Shown: positions 26,601 through 38,719 of the stretch, piece by piece
Layout of the letters: every line of letters begins with the position of its first letter
Numbering within the stretch: position 1 is the stretch's first letter
Assembly (NCBI RefSeq): GCF_016808095.1
Contig: NC_068973.1
Coordinates: 558,001 to 622,000, forward strand
DNA from: Vigna angularis
Taxonomy: Eukaryota; Streptophyta; Magnoliopsida; Fabales; Fabaceae
Direction: 5' to 3'
DNA: 64,000 bases
Notes under the pieces: model-generated
What the model was told of the DNA's origin: nothing
The model's database searches: none
Seen by the model: the letters and a program-made list of their open reading frames with translations, nothing else
Made by a program: the position numbers and the translations under genes

Positions 26601-29159
26601 AGTTTTGTGTTTCAGATTTTGTTTCAGAAGTTGCTTAGGATTTAGAGTATAATTTGATTAATGTTTCAAATGATTGATCTTATCATTTATGATTACATCT
26701 ATAAGTATTTGTTTTCTACTAGTTTGGATACAAACATAAACTTCTTTCTTACTGTTAGGATGTGTGCACCTCTGGAAGAGATTTATTGACATATTTTCTG
26801 AACTTCATGTTTATCCAGCCTTTTCATACCAAGTTTTAAGTACTCATTTACAGTCTTTGGGAATGAGAATGAATGTAAGGTCTGTTAGAACACCTAGGAA
26901 ATGTCTTTATAATATCTTCATTTTATCTTTAAAAATATCTTTTACTATGCTGGATGATCTCTTAAGAGCAGTTTCCGGAGTTCATTATAGGTCCTATAAA
27001 GAGTTTCTCTATTGTTGTGAATTGTGGGTTGTTACATGCAAATACTTTGTTTATTAATCATTCAAAGTACAATATAGGGAAAGCCGAATAATGGGTAACA
27101 ATGGAGAATATCCCTAATTACCAGTTGTTCATATTTCTCTTATTACTAAGATCAAATTATATCTTTTACACTCCTTCTCAAGTTGAAGTATATATGTCAT
27201 GTGTTGCAACTTCAACACTAGATGTGTCTTGCTCCACCAAAAAATCAAGTTCCATCAATAAGAAGACAATATCTAGAACTGGACCTTCTATCTGAAGGTG
27301 ATCCTACCTAACCAACATAAAAAATAACAAACAATTTTGGAATTTCCTTTATCTGAATATATTAAAAATTGATATGGTGCATTCTTGACGTATCAATGAA
27401 CACATATCACAATATTCTAATGACTATCACATGGGACCTTAAGGAATTAGCTAACCACACTGGCTGTTGGTTGCATACAGAATAACAAGGGTTCTCTTTG
27501 TATACAGAAAGAAAAGAAATAAAGCTGTAAAAGAACAGCTGATAAAATGCCTATAACAAACTTGATACAACAGATGTCTTCAATGGGCTTGAAATAAGTA
27601 GAGTATATTGAAGCTGTACTCTATTTCAAGGGAGAATATCAGTTAGCTAGGGTAACAAGGTTCAAACATGTTAAAACATGGATGACTAGTTTTTTAGTAT
27701 TATATAAAATAAAGTTGTTGATGTTGAACTTTATAATATCAAGAATGATTTTAGTACTTGTGAAAGTCACTGTCTTCAGGAGGAATTTGATCAAAGTGAA
27801 GAGTTTCATTGTCAATCTTTGATTAGCCTCTGCTTTCGTGTTCCCTTTTCTGTTGCTTAGTTTATGCTTTTTTCTCTGATGACATGCCAAGTTTTTTCTC
27901 TTGGTCCTAAGACAATTGCTGAAAGAGAAAACTTCATAATTTTGGATGCATAGTTTTTTTTTTTCTTGGGTCTATCTGGTTTAATTTGTTTCGGTTGTTT
28001 TCACTTTAGACATATGTTCTGGATGTTCATCCTTTCAATCCCCGAATAGCTATGAGTGCTGGATATGATGGAAGAACTATTGTTTGGGACGTGAGTCATC
28101 AATTACCTTTATCTCACTTCTCTTTAGGCCTTTCTCTATATTTTGAATAACTTCGTTTTCTGACTATAGATATGGGAGGGCATGCCTATCCAGATATATG
28201 AGATATCACGTTTCAAGTTGGTGGATGGAAAATTTTCTCCGTAAGTACAAAAATTAATGAACTAGGCCCAGAACTTTATTTTGCATAAATATTTTTATTT
28301 TTATTTTTTCTCAAAGAAGTTCTCATAATAATTTACAGTTGTTAATTTGAGATACTCATGGAAAGAATTGTGTACACTATTGTTGTTTACAACACTTTAT
28401 TATATGGATTTCAAAATCATTTCTATTTCCTCAAAACATTAAAATTAAATTACTTTAAAGATGATATGTAAGTTAGATATTTTTCTGAGAATGTGGCTTT
28501 TGTATGATCTTTTTTAATACATATTTATTGTTGGGTAAATTAAAATTTTGGTCCCTAATGTCATTTTTGTGACTTGCATAAAATTGACTTGTCGAATTTC
28601 CAATGTCTTTCCCACTTAAATCAGTGCCTGTTGAAATTGAATCCATTGTTTGTAATCAATACAGGTTGCAATTTGCAATACGATGCTAGATCACCCTCTG
28701 GCACTGAATGCTGTTTTCTAATAAATTTAAATAACATTGACTGGTGAAGACATCATGATTTGTTGGACTTAATCTTCTAGTTTTCTGATTTATAAAAACT
28801 CGTTGATTGTTGAAATTTATTTTATTATCACCTAGAGATGGGACATCAATTATACTTTCGGATGATGTTGGTCAACTATATATATTAAGCACAGGTCAAG
28901 GCGAGTCCCAAAAAGATGCCAAATATGATCAGGTGCATATGTTATTATGCTAGTATGGTTCTCTTTTCTTTAGTCCTGTTTTGGTACTAATGCAGTCTGC
29001 AAAATATTTCTAGTTCTTTCTCGGTGATTATCGACCTCTGATTCAAGACACCCACGGTAATGTACTAGACCAGGTTAGTTGATTACTTGTTTTCTACTCT
29101 TTCTTTTCATTTGTGAATCTGTTAGATCCTAAGATGTACAGATACAACATGTGTTTCAG

Positions 29160-29229
<70 letters not shown>

Positions 29230-32200
29230 TTAATCTAAAGTTAACAAAATAAAAATTTTAAATGACGGGAGAATTCATGCTTAAAAAGTTATCATAAGTC
29301 ATTTTAAACACAATACAAAATGATATCTAATTATTGTAGTATTCAGATCAGTGTTGGTATGGAAGTTTAAAAATTAAAAAAATACAATAAAAAATATTTG
29401 AATTGTTCATGTAGAATCCAACGTGCATCTTAATAACAGTCAAGACATAACACAGCTACTATTTAGTAGTGTTAGTTTTTATTAGGTTAGAACATCTTTT
29501 TTAGCTTGTTACCTATGTATCAATTTATCATTTGGGTTAGGTTAGGGGTGGGGAGAGGGGAATCAAGAAGTCATTTTGGGAAAAACCAATCCTGAACATA
29601 GATTCTTCTTAATGCATTTAGAAAACCAACTTCTTGGTGTACGTGGTCATTGTTTATAAAAAGGAAAGTACAAGTTAATTTGGCCAAAACCTTTTAAAAA
29701 ACAATTAATGCAAAAAAAAAATGGTTTGTATAACGTGAGGGTTTTACTGTATAGAGGGAAAATTGGGAAGTTATATATTGGATGAAATTGATTAAAAATA
29801 CATCGGATGAAATTTTATTCAAACGCTTGTAAATATATATAGACTGTGTCGTTGATTGAATATGGACTGTAAATTTTTCAATTAATGGCTATAAAATAAC
29901 TCCTCATTTTTCCGTCTAAAGTGACTCCCACGGTATCAGTTTAGAGGAGCTGAACTCTGAAAGTAAAAAAAGAGTATTTGGGTTCAAAATATCTGACTTG
30001 AATTCAGAAGGGGAAAAGTTTGGAGTCTTAAAAATATAAAAGCCTTTTGTAAAGCTATTAAAGTGTAGTGAATAATTTAATTCACACTGGCACATTAACT
30101 GATGCATCTGGGGATACATTCACTGGCTATGCTTATGATAAATTTGTAGAGGTACACATAAGAAGCTTTTTAGTGGGTGGGCCCTTTTGTTAAAAATGAC
30201 TTTATTTGATATTGTGGGTTAAGTTTTAATGCATGCTTTATCTATTATCGTACAACATGCTTTCTAATTTGAAGAACTAATGAAATTTAACTCAGGAAAC
30301 TCAAATTGTCCCGTATCGACGGAATGTGCAAGATTTGCTTTGTGATTCAGGTTACTTGTTTTCTTGGATCTATTATTTACATATACCTGTTTCCTTGTGG
30401 TGTTTCTTAGCCATTTCTTTATCCGTCATGTAATCTTATCAATTGTTGATTATTTATGCTGCTAAACTTTCAGCAATGATACCATACCCTGAACCTTATC
30501 AGAGTGAATTTCAGCAAAGAAGATTAGGAGCATTAGGCCTTGAGTGGCGTCCATCATCGCTAAGGCTTGCTGTTGGTCCTGATTTCAATCTGGACCCTGA
30601 TTATCACATGCTTCCATTGGCAGACCTGGATTTGGTTACAGAACCACTGCCTGAGTTTATAGATGTTATGGAATGGGAACCTGAAGTTGAGGTGTTTAGC
30701 GATGATGCAGATTCAGAATATAACGTCACTGAAGATTGCTCTTCTAAGGGTGAGAAAGGATGTTCAACCTCCAATGCTTCTGGTGATTCAGGGTGCAGCA
30801 CAGACAACAGCGAAGGGGAAGACAATCACATGGAAAGCATCCGTAGATCAAAGAGGAAAAAACAGAAGACTGAGGTAAGTACAGGTTGAAAACTGTAAAG
30901 TGAACAATGGTTGTTAATTTTGTAACAACTTTAAATCATTCCGGTTTCCATATTTTTTTTTTGTACAGACTGAGATTATGACTTCTTCTGGGAGACGTGT
31001 GAAAAGGAGGAACTTGGATGAGTGTGATGACAATACCATTGGGAGTAGCAGACGTAGGAAGGGAAAAAGTGGCCAAAAAATATCAAGAAGGAAATTTTCA
31101 AAATCTAAATCTTCCCGGCCTCAAAGGGCTGCTGCACGCAATGCTCTTCATCTATTTTCTAAAATTACTGGTACACCGACAGACGGAGATGGAGATGAAG
31201 ATAGTTTGATTGGTGATTTTTCAGACAGTGAATCAACATTGCAAGAGTCTAATATTGACAGTGATGAATCTGATGGAACTTTACAGAATGATCAATTGAA
31301 TTATTCCAAGGGAAAAGAAGTGTCCTATTATGAATCAGAGGACACAAAATCTCATGAGTTAACTGAAACTCGTGTGAATTCAATGAACAAGAGGAGGTTG
31401 GTTCTGAAGTTGCCAATTCGTGATATATCCAAGTCCACAAACGAGTTTGATTACCAGGCTGAGTTGGCTGGCTCATCATCAAAAACTATACCAGAACTTA
31501 CTGATTTTAATGAAAACAGACAAAGTTTTAAGGATTCAGGTTATTATTCTGGCAGTACAAGTAACCCTACAGTTGAAAGAACAGATAAACCAAAACTTGG
31601 CCAGGTCAAAGACCATGTAGATTTGCTGGGGAAAATTAAATGGGGAATGGTTAGGGCACGATCATCTAAACCCATGAGAGTGGGAGAAGCTGTGCCATCG
31701 GAAGAAAATCCTTACTCTGGAAAATGTCCTAATCATGATGAGAAACAGAATGTTAGTAGTGGGCATGAGAAAGAGGAAAAGAACTTTAGTGCACCAACCC
31801 CTGAGTTTGAAACCCAAAATGATGACAGTCTGGTTGATAGTTTGGCAGAGATTAATGAAAATTGTGCTGATACTACCACCTCACAGCCTTTTAATCCCAC
31901 CGTTAATGGAGGAAAGATCATAGGTTCCAGCAATTGCAGGGACAAAGATGAATCACTAATTCCAGCATATGTGATTCCTCAGGATACTGTTCCTGCTTCA
32001 ATCAGCTATAGTGGGGTTGACCAACTACCTGAACCAAATATTAGTTTTTGTTCTGTTTCAACAAAACTAAGGTCGAAAAGGGGTGCAAGGGATCCTGAAA
32101 GTCCATCCAAGCATGAAATAAAATCGTCCGTGCTAAAGAATACTGTGTGTAGCTCTAATGATAATACTACTTTGAACAATGATGAACAGCATGTGCTTGT

Positions 32201-34209
32201 GGATGACAACACTAGAGATAAATCCAATCTGGGAGAGAATGTATATCAAGAAATAGATCCTCAGATTAGAGAGAATAGTACTTCACAGGATTTGCTAGAA
32301 CCACAAGCACAAAGAGATAAAATGTATAAAGCGGTTTATAGAAGGTCAAGATCACATAGGGCTGTGGCTAATTTAGCTGACAGTGGTGGCCAGGGTGAAT
32401 CTACTTCAAATGGGAGCAACAGTAATTTCAACACCGCAGCAGACTTCTGTAATGGCACAAATGAGGCTGTTCATATCAATGGCTCCTTAGAGTTGGAACC
32501 AATTACTTGTGACCCAAACTATGAGCAGAATAATTGCAAAGTGCTGCAAGGACATCATGGAGATTCTATTATTAAAAGTCCACAAAATGTTTCCACAAGT
32601 GGAGGACAACTCACAGAAGAAGAAAGGGGTTCTAGCTCAAAATTGACTGTTGGTTTGAGGTCTACTAGGAGTCGGAGATCTAGTTATAATATTCGTGAGA
32701 CTAGTCCTGTAAATAAAAGGAAATCACTACAATCGAATGTGAAAGTATCATGGTTGTTGTTATCAACCCATGAAGAAGGATGCAGATATATTCCACAACA
32801 GGGAGATGAAGTTGTATATTTGAGACAGGTTACACATAATATTTATCTGATAGTAGCATATTTTTAAAACTTTTACATGTGATTTTTTTTTTTAATTTTA
32901 AAACTTGAACGTGTTAACCTATGAAAATATCTGTTTTTCAGGGACACCAAGAGTATATAGATTATTGTCGTAAAAATGAGTCAGGGCCTTGGAATTCACT
33001 CAAGGGACATATAAGAGCTGTAGAATATTGTAGAGTTCAAAGCCTGGAGTATTCCCATCTCGCAGGATCTGGTGATAGCTGCTGCAAAATGACCCTTCAG
33101 TTCGTAGATCCTAATTCAAGTGTTGTTGGGAAATCTTTTAAGTTAACCCTACCTGAAGTTACTAATTTCCCAGATTTTCTAGTTGAAAGAACTAGGTTTG
33201 ATGCCGCTATGCAAAGAAATTGGACACGCAGGGATAAATGCAGGGTTTGGTGGAGAAGTGAGGATAATTCCTCTGGTAATTGGTGGGATGGTCGAATTTT
33301 GTGCGTAAAAGCCAAGTCTTCTGAATTTTCAGACAGTCCATGGGAGAGCTGTACTGTTCGGTACAAAAATGACCTCACTGAAACGCATTTGCATAGTCCT
33401 TGGGAGCTTTTTGATGCTGAAACTGTATGGGAACAGCCTCACATTGATGATAGCATGAGAAATAAACTGCAATCTGCTCTCACCAAATTACTGCAGTCAG
33501 GCAACACAGTCCAGGTATCTGTCCAAACATTCCTATAGAATGTTGAGGTTGTGCGCAGGTAGATGTAAATATTTACTTCTTTTTTATTAATATCCAGGAT
33601 CGTTACGGAGTGCATGAATTGAAGAAGATTTCAAGCAAGTCCAAATTTATAAACAGGTAATCCATCTATATCCTTTTTGCACGAAATTGTGAAACGTAAG
33701 AAAATGTTACGTTGTTTGGTACCGTGACGAGGTTATGGATAATAAATCATTATAGCTGTTTTATAAATAGTAACGGAGGAGATCAGAGTAAAATAAGATT
33801 TTGGTGTAATTTAGTCTGTTCCAGTTAAACTACAAAAGTGTATTCCTGTTATTGGATGGGAGACAAAAATAGCTCGGGTTTTAATTCCCTCAATTTCCCC
33901 TCCAATCCAAAATTTTGAATCAAACAAGAAAATTAAAAAATCTATCCCCTCTCTCACTTTCTTTTATTTTCCTCCAACCAAGCACATCGTAAATATGTCT
34001 GCTAAATTTGCAGGTATCCTGTTCCTATATCACTTGAATTGGTGCAGTCAAGGCTGAAGAACAATTACTACCGTAGTTTGGAGGCTCTGCAGCACGATGT
34101 GGCAAATTTACTGGCTAATTCCACTTCCTTTTTTGAAAAGGATGCCGAGATTTCAGCAAAAATCAAACGCCTATCAGAATGGTTCACACGAACATTATCA
34201 CCTCTATAG
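17618..34209 (+). CDS. WD40/crypto-Tudor/bromodomain chromatin protein, BRWD/PHIP-like
   Basis: Plant counterpart of the animal BRWD3/PHIP scaffolds, which join WD40 propellers to histone-reading modules and act with CUL4-DDB1 ligases. Coding exons: 17618-17961, 18099-18253, 18890-19126, 20997-21106, 21215-21292, 21397-21503, 22062-22156, 22234-22349, 23211-23314, 23397-23474, 23618-23696, 23856-24024, 26393-26463, 28010-28090, 28170-28240, 28836-28932, 29014-29073, 30296-30350, 30474-30874, 30969-32828, 32942-33514, 33598-33656, 34014-34209. They sum to 5,196 bp (1,731 residues), in phase throughout. Residues 1-230: conserved N-terminal helical region. About 235-660: WD40 repeats (LRGHRNAVYC, GSDDRLVKVW, SSSDDGTCRIWD, SAGYDGRTIVWD). 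About 790-1440: acidic, then basic Ser-rich low complexity, mostly one 1,860-bp exon. About 1440-1630: crypto-Tudor-like module (GDEVVYLRQGHQEYI, CRVWWRSED, NWWDGRI). About 1630-1728: C-terminal bromodomain with Phe1707 where the acetyl-lysine-binding Asn normally sits. The CUL4 link is known for animals and only inferred here. Confidence 0.93.
19560..20095 (-). pseudogene. Antisense copia remnant in BRWD-like intron (19127-20996)
   Basis: On the minus strand, around 19930-19990, the sequence resembles the end of copia RNase H (NPILHERKH, then a shifted CHFVREK), followed by a phrase typical of a copia pol 3' end near 19870. It is shifted and not functional. It abuts the TRIM-like copy at 20097. 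The left limit is uncertain. Confidence 0.6.
20097..20445 (-). mobile_element. TRIM-like element, copy 2 (intron)
   Basis: Direct repeats 20097-20192 and 20327-20445 share TTTGTAAGGTGAGGTTT and neighbouring sequence. The interior contains CTTCGCTAGGATA, shared with copy 3. No ORF. Confidence 0.7.
22467..22878 (+). repeat. Recent 204-bp tandem duplication in BRWD-like intron (22350-23210)
   Basis: CTACTAATTTGTATTT at 22467 recurs at 22671, and the two 204-bp units look identical except for one base (CTAGCCCTG against CTATCCCTG). It lies wholly within the intron and does not alter splice sites. Confidence 0.92.
24610..24972 (-). mobile_element. TRIM-like element, copy 3 (intron 24025-26392)
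   Basis: Best preserved copy. The right direct repeat is 24852-24972; the left ends at 24715 (ACTTCCAACA). Just inside the right repeat the minus strand reads TGGTATCA (24844-24851), matching the primer-binding site complementary to initiator tRNA-Met. The element therefore reads on the minus strand: LTR, primer site, short interior, LTR. It is too short for any protein, as expected for TRIMs. Confidence 0.75.
25220..25860 (+). pseudogene. Sense copia RT-RNase H remnant in BRWD-like intron (24025-26392)
   Basis: Plus-strand fragments such as NFKPIDNHVDPNQKLTVDQ, the SSSELVWIKQL-like segment near 25590, VFYERTKHKDQ and DILTKSLSLP follow the order of copia RNase H. Frames are broken and parts are missing. 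Confidence 0.75.
27075..27445 (-). pseudogene. Antisense copia RNase H remnant in BRWD-like intron (26464-28009)
   Basis: The minus strand reads YVKNAPYQFLIYSDKGNSK and VGSPSDRRSSSRYCLLIDG, diagnostic of copia RNase H, then runs into a copia 3'-end phrase. Stops and deletions are present. Confidence 0.75.
29162..29227. repeat. AT dinucleotide microsatellite, about 33 units
   Basis: Uninterrupted AT run of about 66 bp in the 1.2-kb BRWD-like intron 29074-30295, likely polymorphic. Confidence 0.95.
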
Positions 34210-36715
34210 CTCCAGCTTTTCTTTCTGGGGCCACAGGCCAGCATTAATTCCAAAGTATAATAGCTGGTTATTTTCCCCCATATATTTTTTGTAGATATAT
34301 ATTTTTTAATTGTACCTTGGATTAGTTTTTTCTTGCTCTCTCAATTAGCCTCTGAGAATAGACATAGGAATGTCGGGATAAAGTAGCATTATGCTGTGGA
34401 AAATTCCTGCGGCTACATTCATTGTTTGTACAGAGACAACTCATTGATAGCAAATGCATAATTCGAATTTAGAATTTGTGGGTAAGGTTGAGGTATTTGC
34501 TAACGATACGATACAATTTTGATAATTGTAGTATGAAGATATGAAGTAAGTTTAATTTTGTTTTAAACTTAACTTTTCATAATTCAGTCTAATATTCTTT
34601 TTGTATTTTATTTAAGTCTTTACTGTTTCGATTCTTTGACAATTGATTTTTTTATTTTTGTAATTGGCATGTTATTTAGTTGTTTATTTAAGAAGTAGTA
34701 TATCTCTTAGGTGTGTTTATGGATGGTTTTGGATTAAGTTTCATTAATTTTTTACTTGACTTGATTCAAATAGTTTGAATTGAATTACATTGATTTGTGT
34801 TATATATCTTACTAAATTTGAACCCAACCAACTTAACTATTAAGTTAGGTTCCCTTAAAAAAGAAGTTAATGGTTTAGGCTGGATGGAATATTTAAAAAT
34901 TAAAATTGATCTTATAATTTTAAACATTAGCTTTTACCAATGCATTTTAATATGAATTTTGATTTTTTTTATTTATTTAAAAAAGTTAAATAAATTTAGA
35001 TTAAAAAACATTAATGCAATGACAGTTTGGGACAAGAAAAGAAGAAAAATGTCTATCAATCCTTTTTATAAATTAAAAATAAAAATATTTATTATATTTG
35101 ATTGCATTTCGGCTAAGACATGCTTACTATCGTGCAAGATTCCGAGTGTAAAGAAACTATATATTTTTATGAATTTCATAAATTTAAATGTTTTAATATT
35201 AAAAATTGTTATTAAATATATTAAATGTTGCTTATTTTTAATTAACTGATTTTATTGTCCATGAGATAATATAGTTGTTATTAGTGTCTTTTTTATCTTT
35301 AATCAGTTGATAAATTTGTTTATTTTTTTCAATTTCTTTGTTGATAAGCTTATTCTTAAAAAGAAAATAAACGAATTAACGATAAAATTGAAAAAGAAAC
35401 AGAGGCGTTAATCGATAAATTGCCAATGAAAAAGATAAAAAAAAGTTATCATATCACTATTGAATATCAAAATCAAATGATAAAAATAAAATTTATTTTA
35501 AACACTCAATCAAATAATTTTAAATAAAAACTGAATTAAAAATATTAAAATTCATGTGAGGTATGTAAAACTTAATTAATCATATTTTGTTAAAATAATG
35601 ATGTAATTATGTCTGTGAAAACTTAGAGACTTGAGCCTAACTTGTTTGAAAGTTAAAATCCCAATGGTTGACGTTGTTACTCATTAGTTCCCCCTACAAC
35701 AAAAACGTAGGTTTTAATTCTCGTTTTTATTCATCTTTTGTTAACGGTTGATAGGTATCAAAAGAGAAAAATACAAATAAGAGGAAACCTTCTAGCAACG
35801 TGGTTTAATCGTTATCTTGTTTTTTAATATATGAAATTTAAAATTTTATTTATTGCTATTCAGTTTGTATTTTAAAAAATAGAGAATCATGTTTTCCAAA
35901 AGTACACTTTTGTTAACTTTTTTCACGAAATAATTTCTATTGGAAAGTTGGAAATAACTTTTCTCAATTAACATTCTTAATGTTATAAAAACATCAAGGT
36001 ACTCTTATTAATTAATTTAATGACAGTTAAATTTATGGTGAAAACATTACGTTACTATTTAACTTTTAGGAAATTTATACAAATATTTTTAAAAATAGTT
36101 CATCAACCAAATAAATTTTAGTCAATTTTAAGAATCATGAGTTCTGGATATGAAAAAAATTGTCTCGGAACCAAATATATAACTTGGGTTAGTTCGAAAT
36201 AAATGAGAAAAAGGACAAAAAGAAAATAGAGAAACTAATAAATATAACAGAAGAGACATAAAAAGAAAATAGTGTACAAAATAAAATAGAAGTGTAAGTA
36301 AATATATGTGAAGTATTTTTCATACAAAATTCTGGTACGAGGAAGTGACACTTCATTTTAGATTTAGAAAATGTTGAATAAAATTTAAAATAGCATGACA
36401 CTTTGTTTTAGGCCTATCCATACAAGTTATCAGCACTGACCAACAACAGTTTTACATTAACTATTTTAATCATTAGATCAGAAACTGCAGTTAAAACAAA
36501 AATAAAAAGCTTTTCAGAAATGCATTCTCTCCTCTGTCATACTATAGACAACATAGCCCTTTTTGCTTTAGCTTAAAATTTGAGAAGTAGTTTCTGTTTT
36601 CCAAAAGCTTTTCAGAAACTTGACAAGAAAAATAAAAAGATTAACTTTTCAAAATAGGCTAAAACAAATATTGGATTTCCCCAGTATTGAACCTTCATCT
36701 GAAGAAGCTCAAATT
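34210..36715. other. 3' flank of the BRWD-like gene and AT-rich spacer
   Basis: The first few hundred bases after the stop are less AT-rich and probably are the 3' UTR. The rest, up to the RPB9 stop on the other strand, is AT-rich with no supported gene. The two genes converge here. Confidence 0.6.
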
Positions 36716-38696
36716 TCAGTCTCTCCATCGGTATCCACAGTTTGGATTGCAGCAAACGAAAAAAAGTGTCATTCCTTCTTCCCCTCTTGCTGTTGCCTGA
36801 ATACATAAAAAAAATTGCGATGCCACATGAGTAACTAAAATGCAGTTTGAAAATTTTGCCAAAAAAGCATTCAAAAGGGCTACAATGTACATCATTTTAA
36901 ATTCAAAAGATTATATTGAATTTTGCCTTTTTCTATTCAATATAACTGCATCATCTATAGTGACAGATAGACATGATTTTAGAGTTTAAAGGGTGGTGTA
37001 TTAGCATAGACATTTGCAGCCGATAGTAGGTTCCTCATCAAGGTGTGCCAAACTAGAGTCTAGTGTTCAGTGCAGAAATCAGTTTAGAATTTAAATAATT
37101 AAGAATTAAATAGAATGGGAAGACCTACTTTCCAAACCATGAATAAAATCTTACCAAGATCTGTAGCATACATGATCAGTACTTGAAAAAGAAACATTTG
37201 AAACACGAAGATCTTCTAGCATTTTCAAGTCAACCAAGTAAGCAACTCCTTACATAAAGTGTTATATATCACAAAAACACTGACTATTTAGCAAAGGAAA
37301 ACAAATCCCCTTAGTTTCTTATTTGACAAATGACTGCAGGGACAAAAAAAAAATACCCAGTACTACATTCATCGATATTTTCCCAGAAAAAGAAAAGTCG
37401 AAATTTATTCACTGCAACAATCTGCCCAGAACCATGAATACTACAATGATGGAGACTAAGGCAGCATCACAAGCCATGCTGAATAGAAGTCAAACTTGTT
37501 CATGCTTTAATCATTCTAAAGTAAATCTGCCTAAACTTCCAAATAATGAAGGTTATCAAACTATATCAACGTAAACACAAGAAAGGGTTTACAATCTACT
37601 TATAACCTATATCTCATGGCTGCTATCTATGCAATAGCCAATATACTTTCACAGCCCTAAACAGACTTACACACATTAGATAAATGTCAAGGCTTAAATC
37701 TCTTTATTAGTTGCTCTCCTTGTGCAATATGTCAAGACTAGAAAGAGCAGCATAGTGTAAAACAGAAATATTGTGCTATATGCAAGAAATAATAAACTTA
37801 TGAATATTTATCCTCAAATCTTCACAGCTCTACCTCCACATCGCTCCATGTACACACACACAAGGAAGAAGGGGATACCCATCCAATGTGGAACTAAATC
37901 AGAATCTTGCAATATGACCTAACCTTGGCAAGGACCATTTTACAATCTATCTTCTGCTTAATTCTAATACCAAGATAGCAAACTGCAAAAATAACAAAAC
38001 AATTTCACAGTTTCAAACACAGAACAGGAATTTACCTGGAAAAAGACAGCTTCACCATGATTGCACTGAGTGCAGCGAACAGACTTGGTCCGAGGAAGCG
38101 TTGGATCTGCAGCTACATCCTGCAACACTTGAGTGCGCTCTCCAACAGAATGATGTATCTCATTCCTGTATACACAGAAGTTATCCGCAACCTCCTGAAC
38201 AAAAAAAAAAAAAAACTAGTCAAACAAACATGTCCCATTAAAATTACTCATATCAGAAATGCAAAGAACCCCTTTCAACATTTTCTTCAAAACAAAGACA
38301 ACCAACATTTTGACCCATGATTGGGTAGAGATTAAATCAATAAAATAATCGCTATTTTCTACTAAAAAAATCAAACTTTTTTTCGGTCCCAAAATAAACC
38401 AATGCAAACGGGTACTTGACGTGGCAAAAACATGAAGAGAATTTTCAGTCCGTCAGAGTTCCACACTTCAAAACAAAAATTAGCTGTAAAGGGGTAAAAG
38501 AAAAGGAGAAGAACCTGATGGTCGCAGTTGCGGCAAGCGTAGAGAAGAATCTTCTGATCTCTGTCTTCTTTAGGGTAGAGAATGTTGTTACTGAACCAGA
38601 AGCAATGAATGAACAAAAAGAATTCAAAAGAGGGAAAATCGAAGAGGAAAATGAAGAGGGGACAAACCATTCACGGCAAAATTTCATAGTACTCAT
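36716..38696 (-). CDS. NRPB9: DNA-directed RNA polymerase II (IV/V) subunit RPB9
   Basis: Small zinc-ribbon subunit of RNA polymerase II, which acts in start-site choice and proofreading and is shared with plant Pol IV and V. Four exons on the minus strand: 38696-38668, 38590-38515, 38194-38036 and 36796-36716, total 345 bp, 114 residues, the usual plant length. All introns are GT-AG, and the last is 1,239 bp. The N-terminal ribbon uses Cys7, Cys10, Cys29 and Cys32 (FCREC...CRNCDH). The middle has the conserved [12 protein letters not shown]. The C-terminal TFIIS-like ribbon uses Cys76, Cys79, Cys104 and Cys108 and ends CGYRWRD. From memory the position after CG is usually His, so Tyr110 is a mild change. 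Start choice is firm, since the 29-bp first exon encodes [10 protein letters not shown] as in other plants. No TATA box was seen; the upstream region is CT-rich, as in many housekeeping promoters. Confidence 0.95.
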
Positions 38697-38719
38697 CTTG
38701 GCAACGATGTGAAGGGATG

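Noticed and set aside
37323..38712. Plus-strand frames across the RPB9 locus
   Set aside because: They lie in the introns and antisense of the minus-strand RPB9 exons, which have a complete spliced model.
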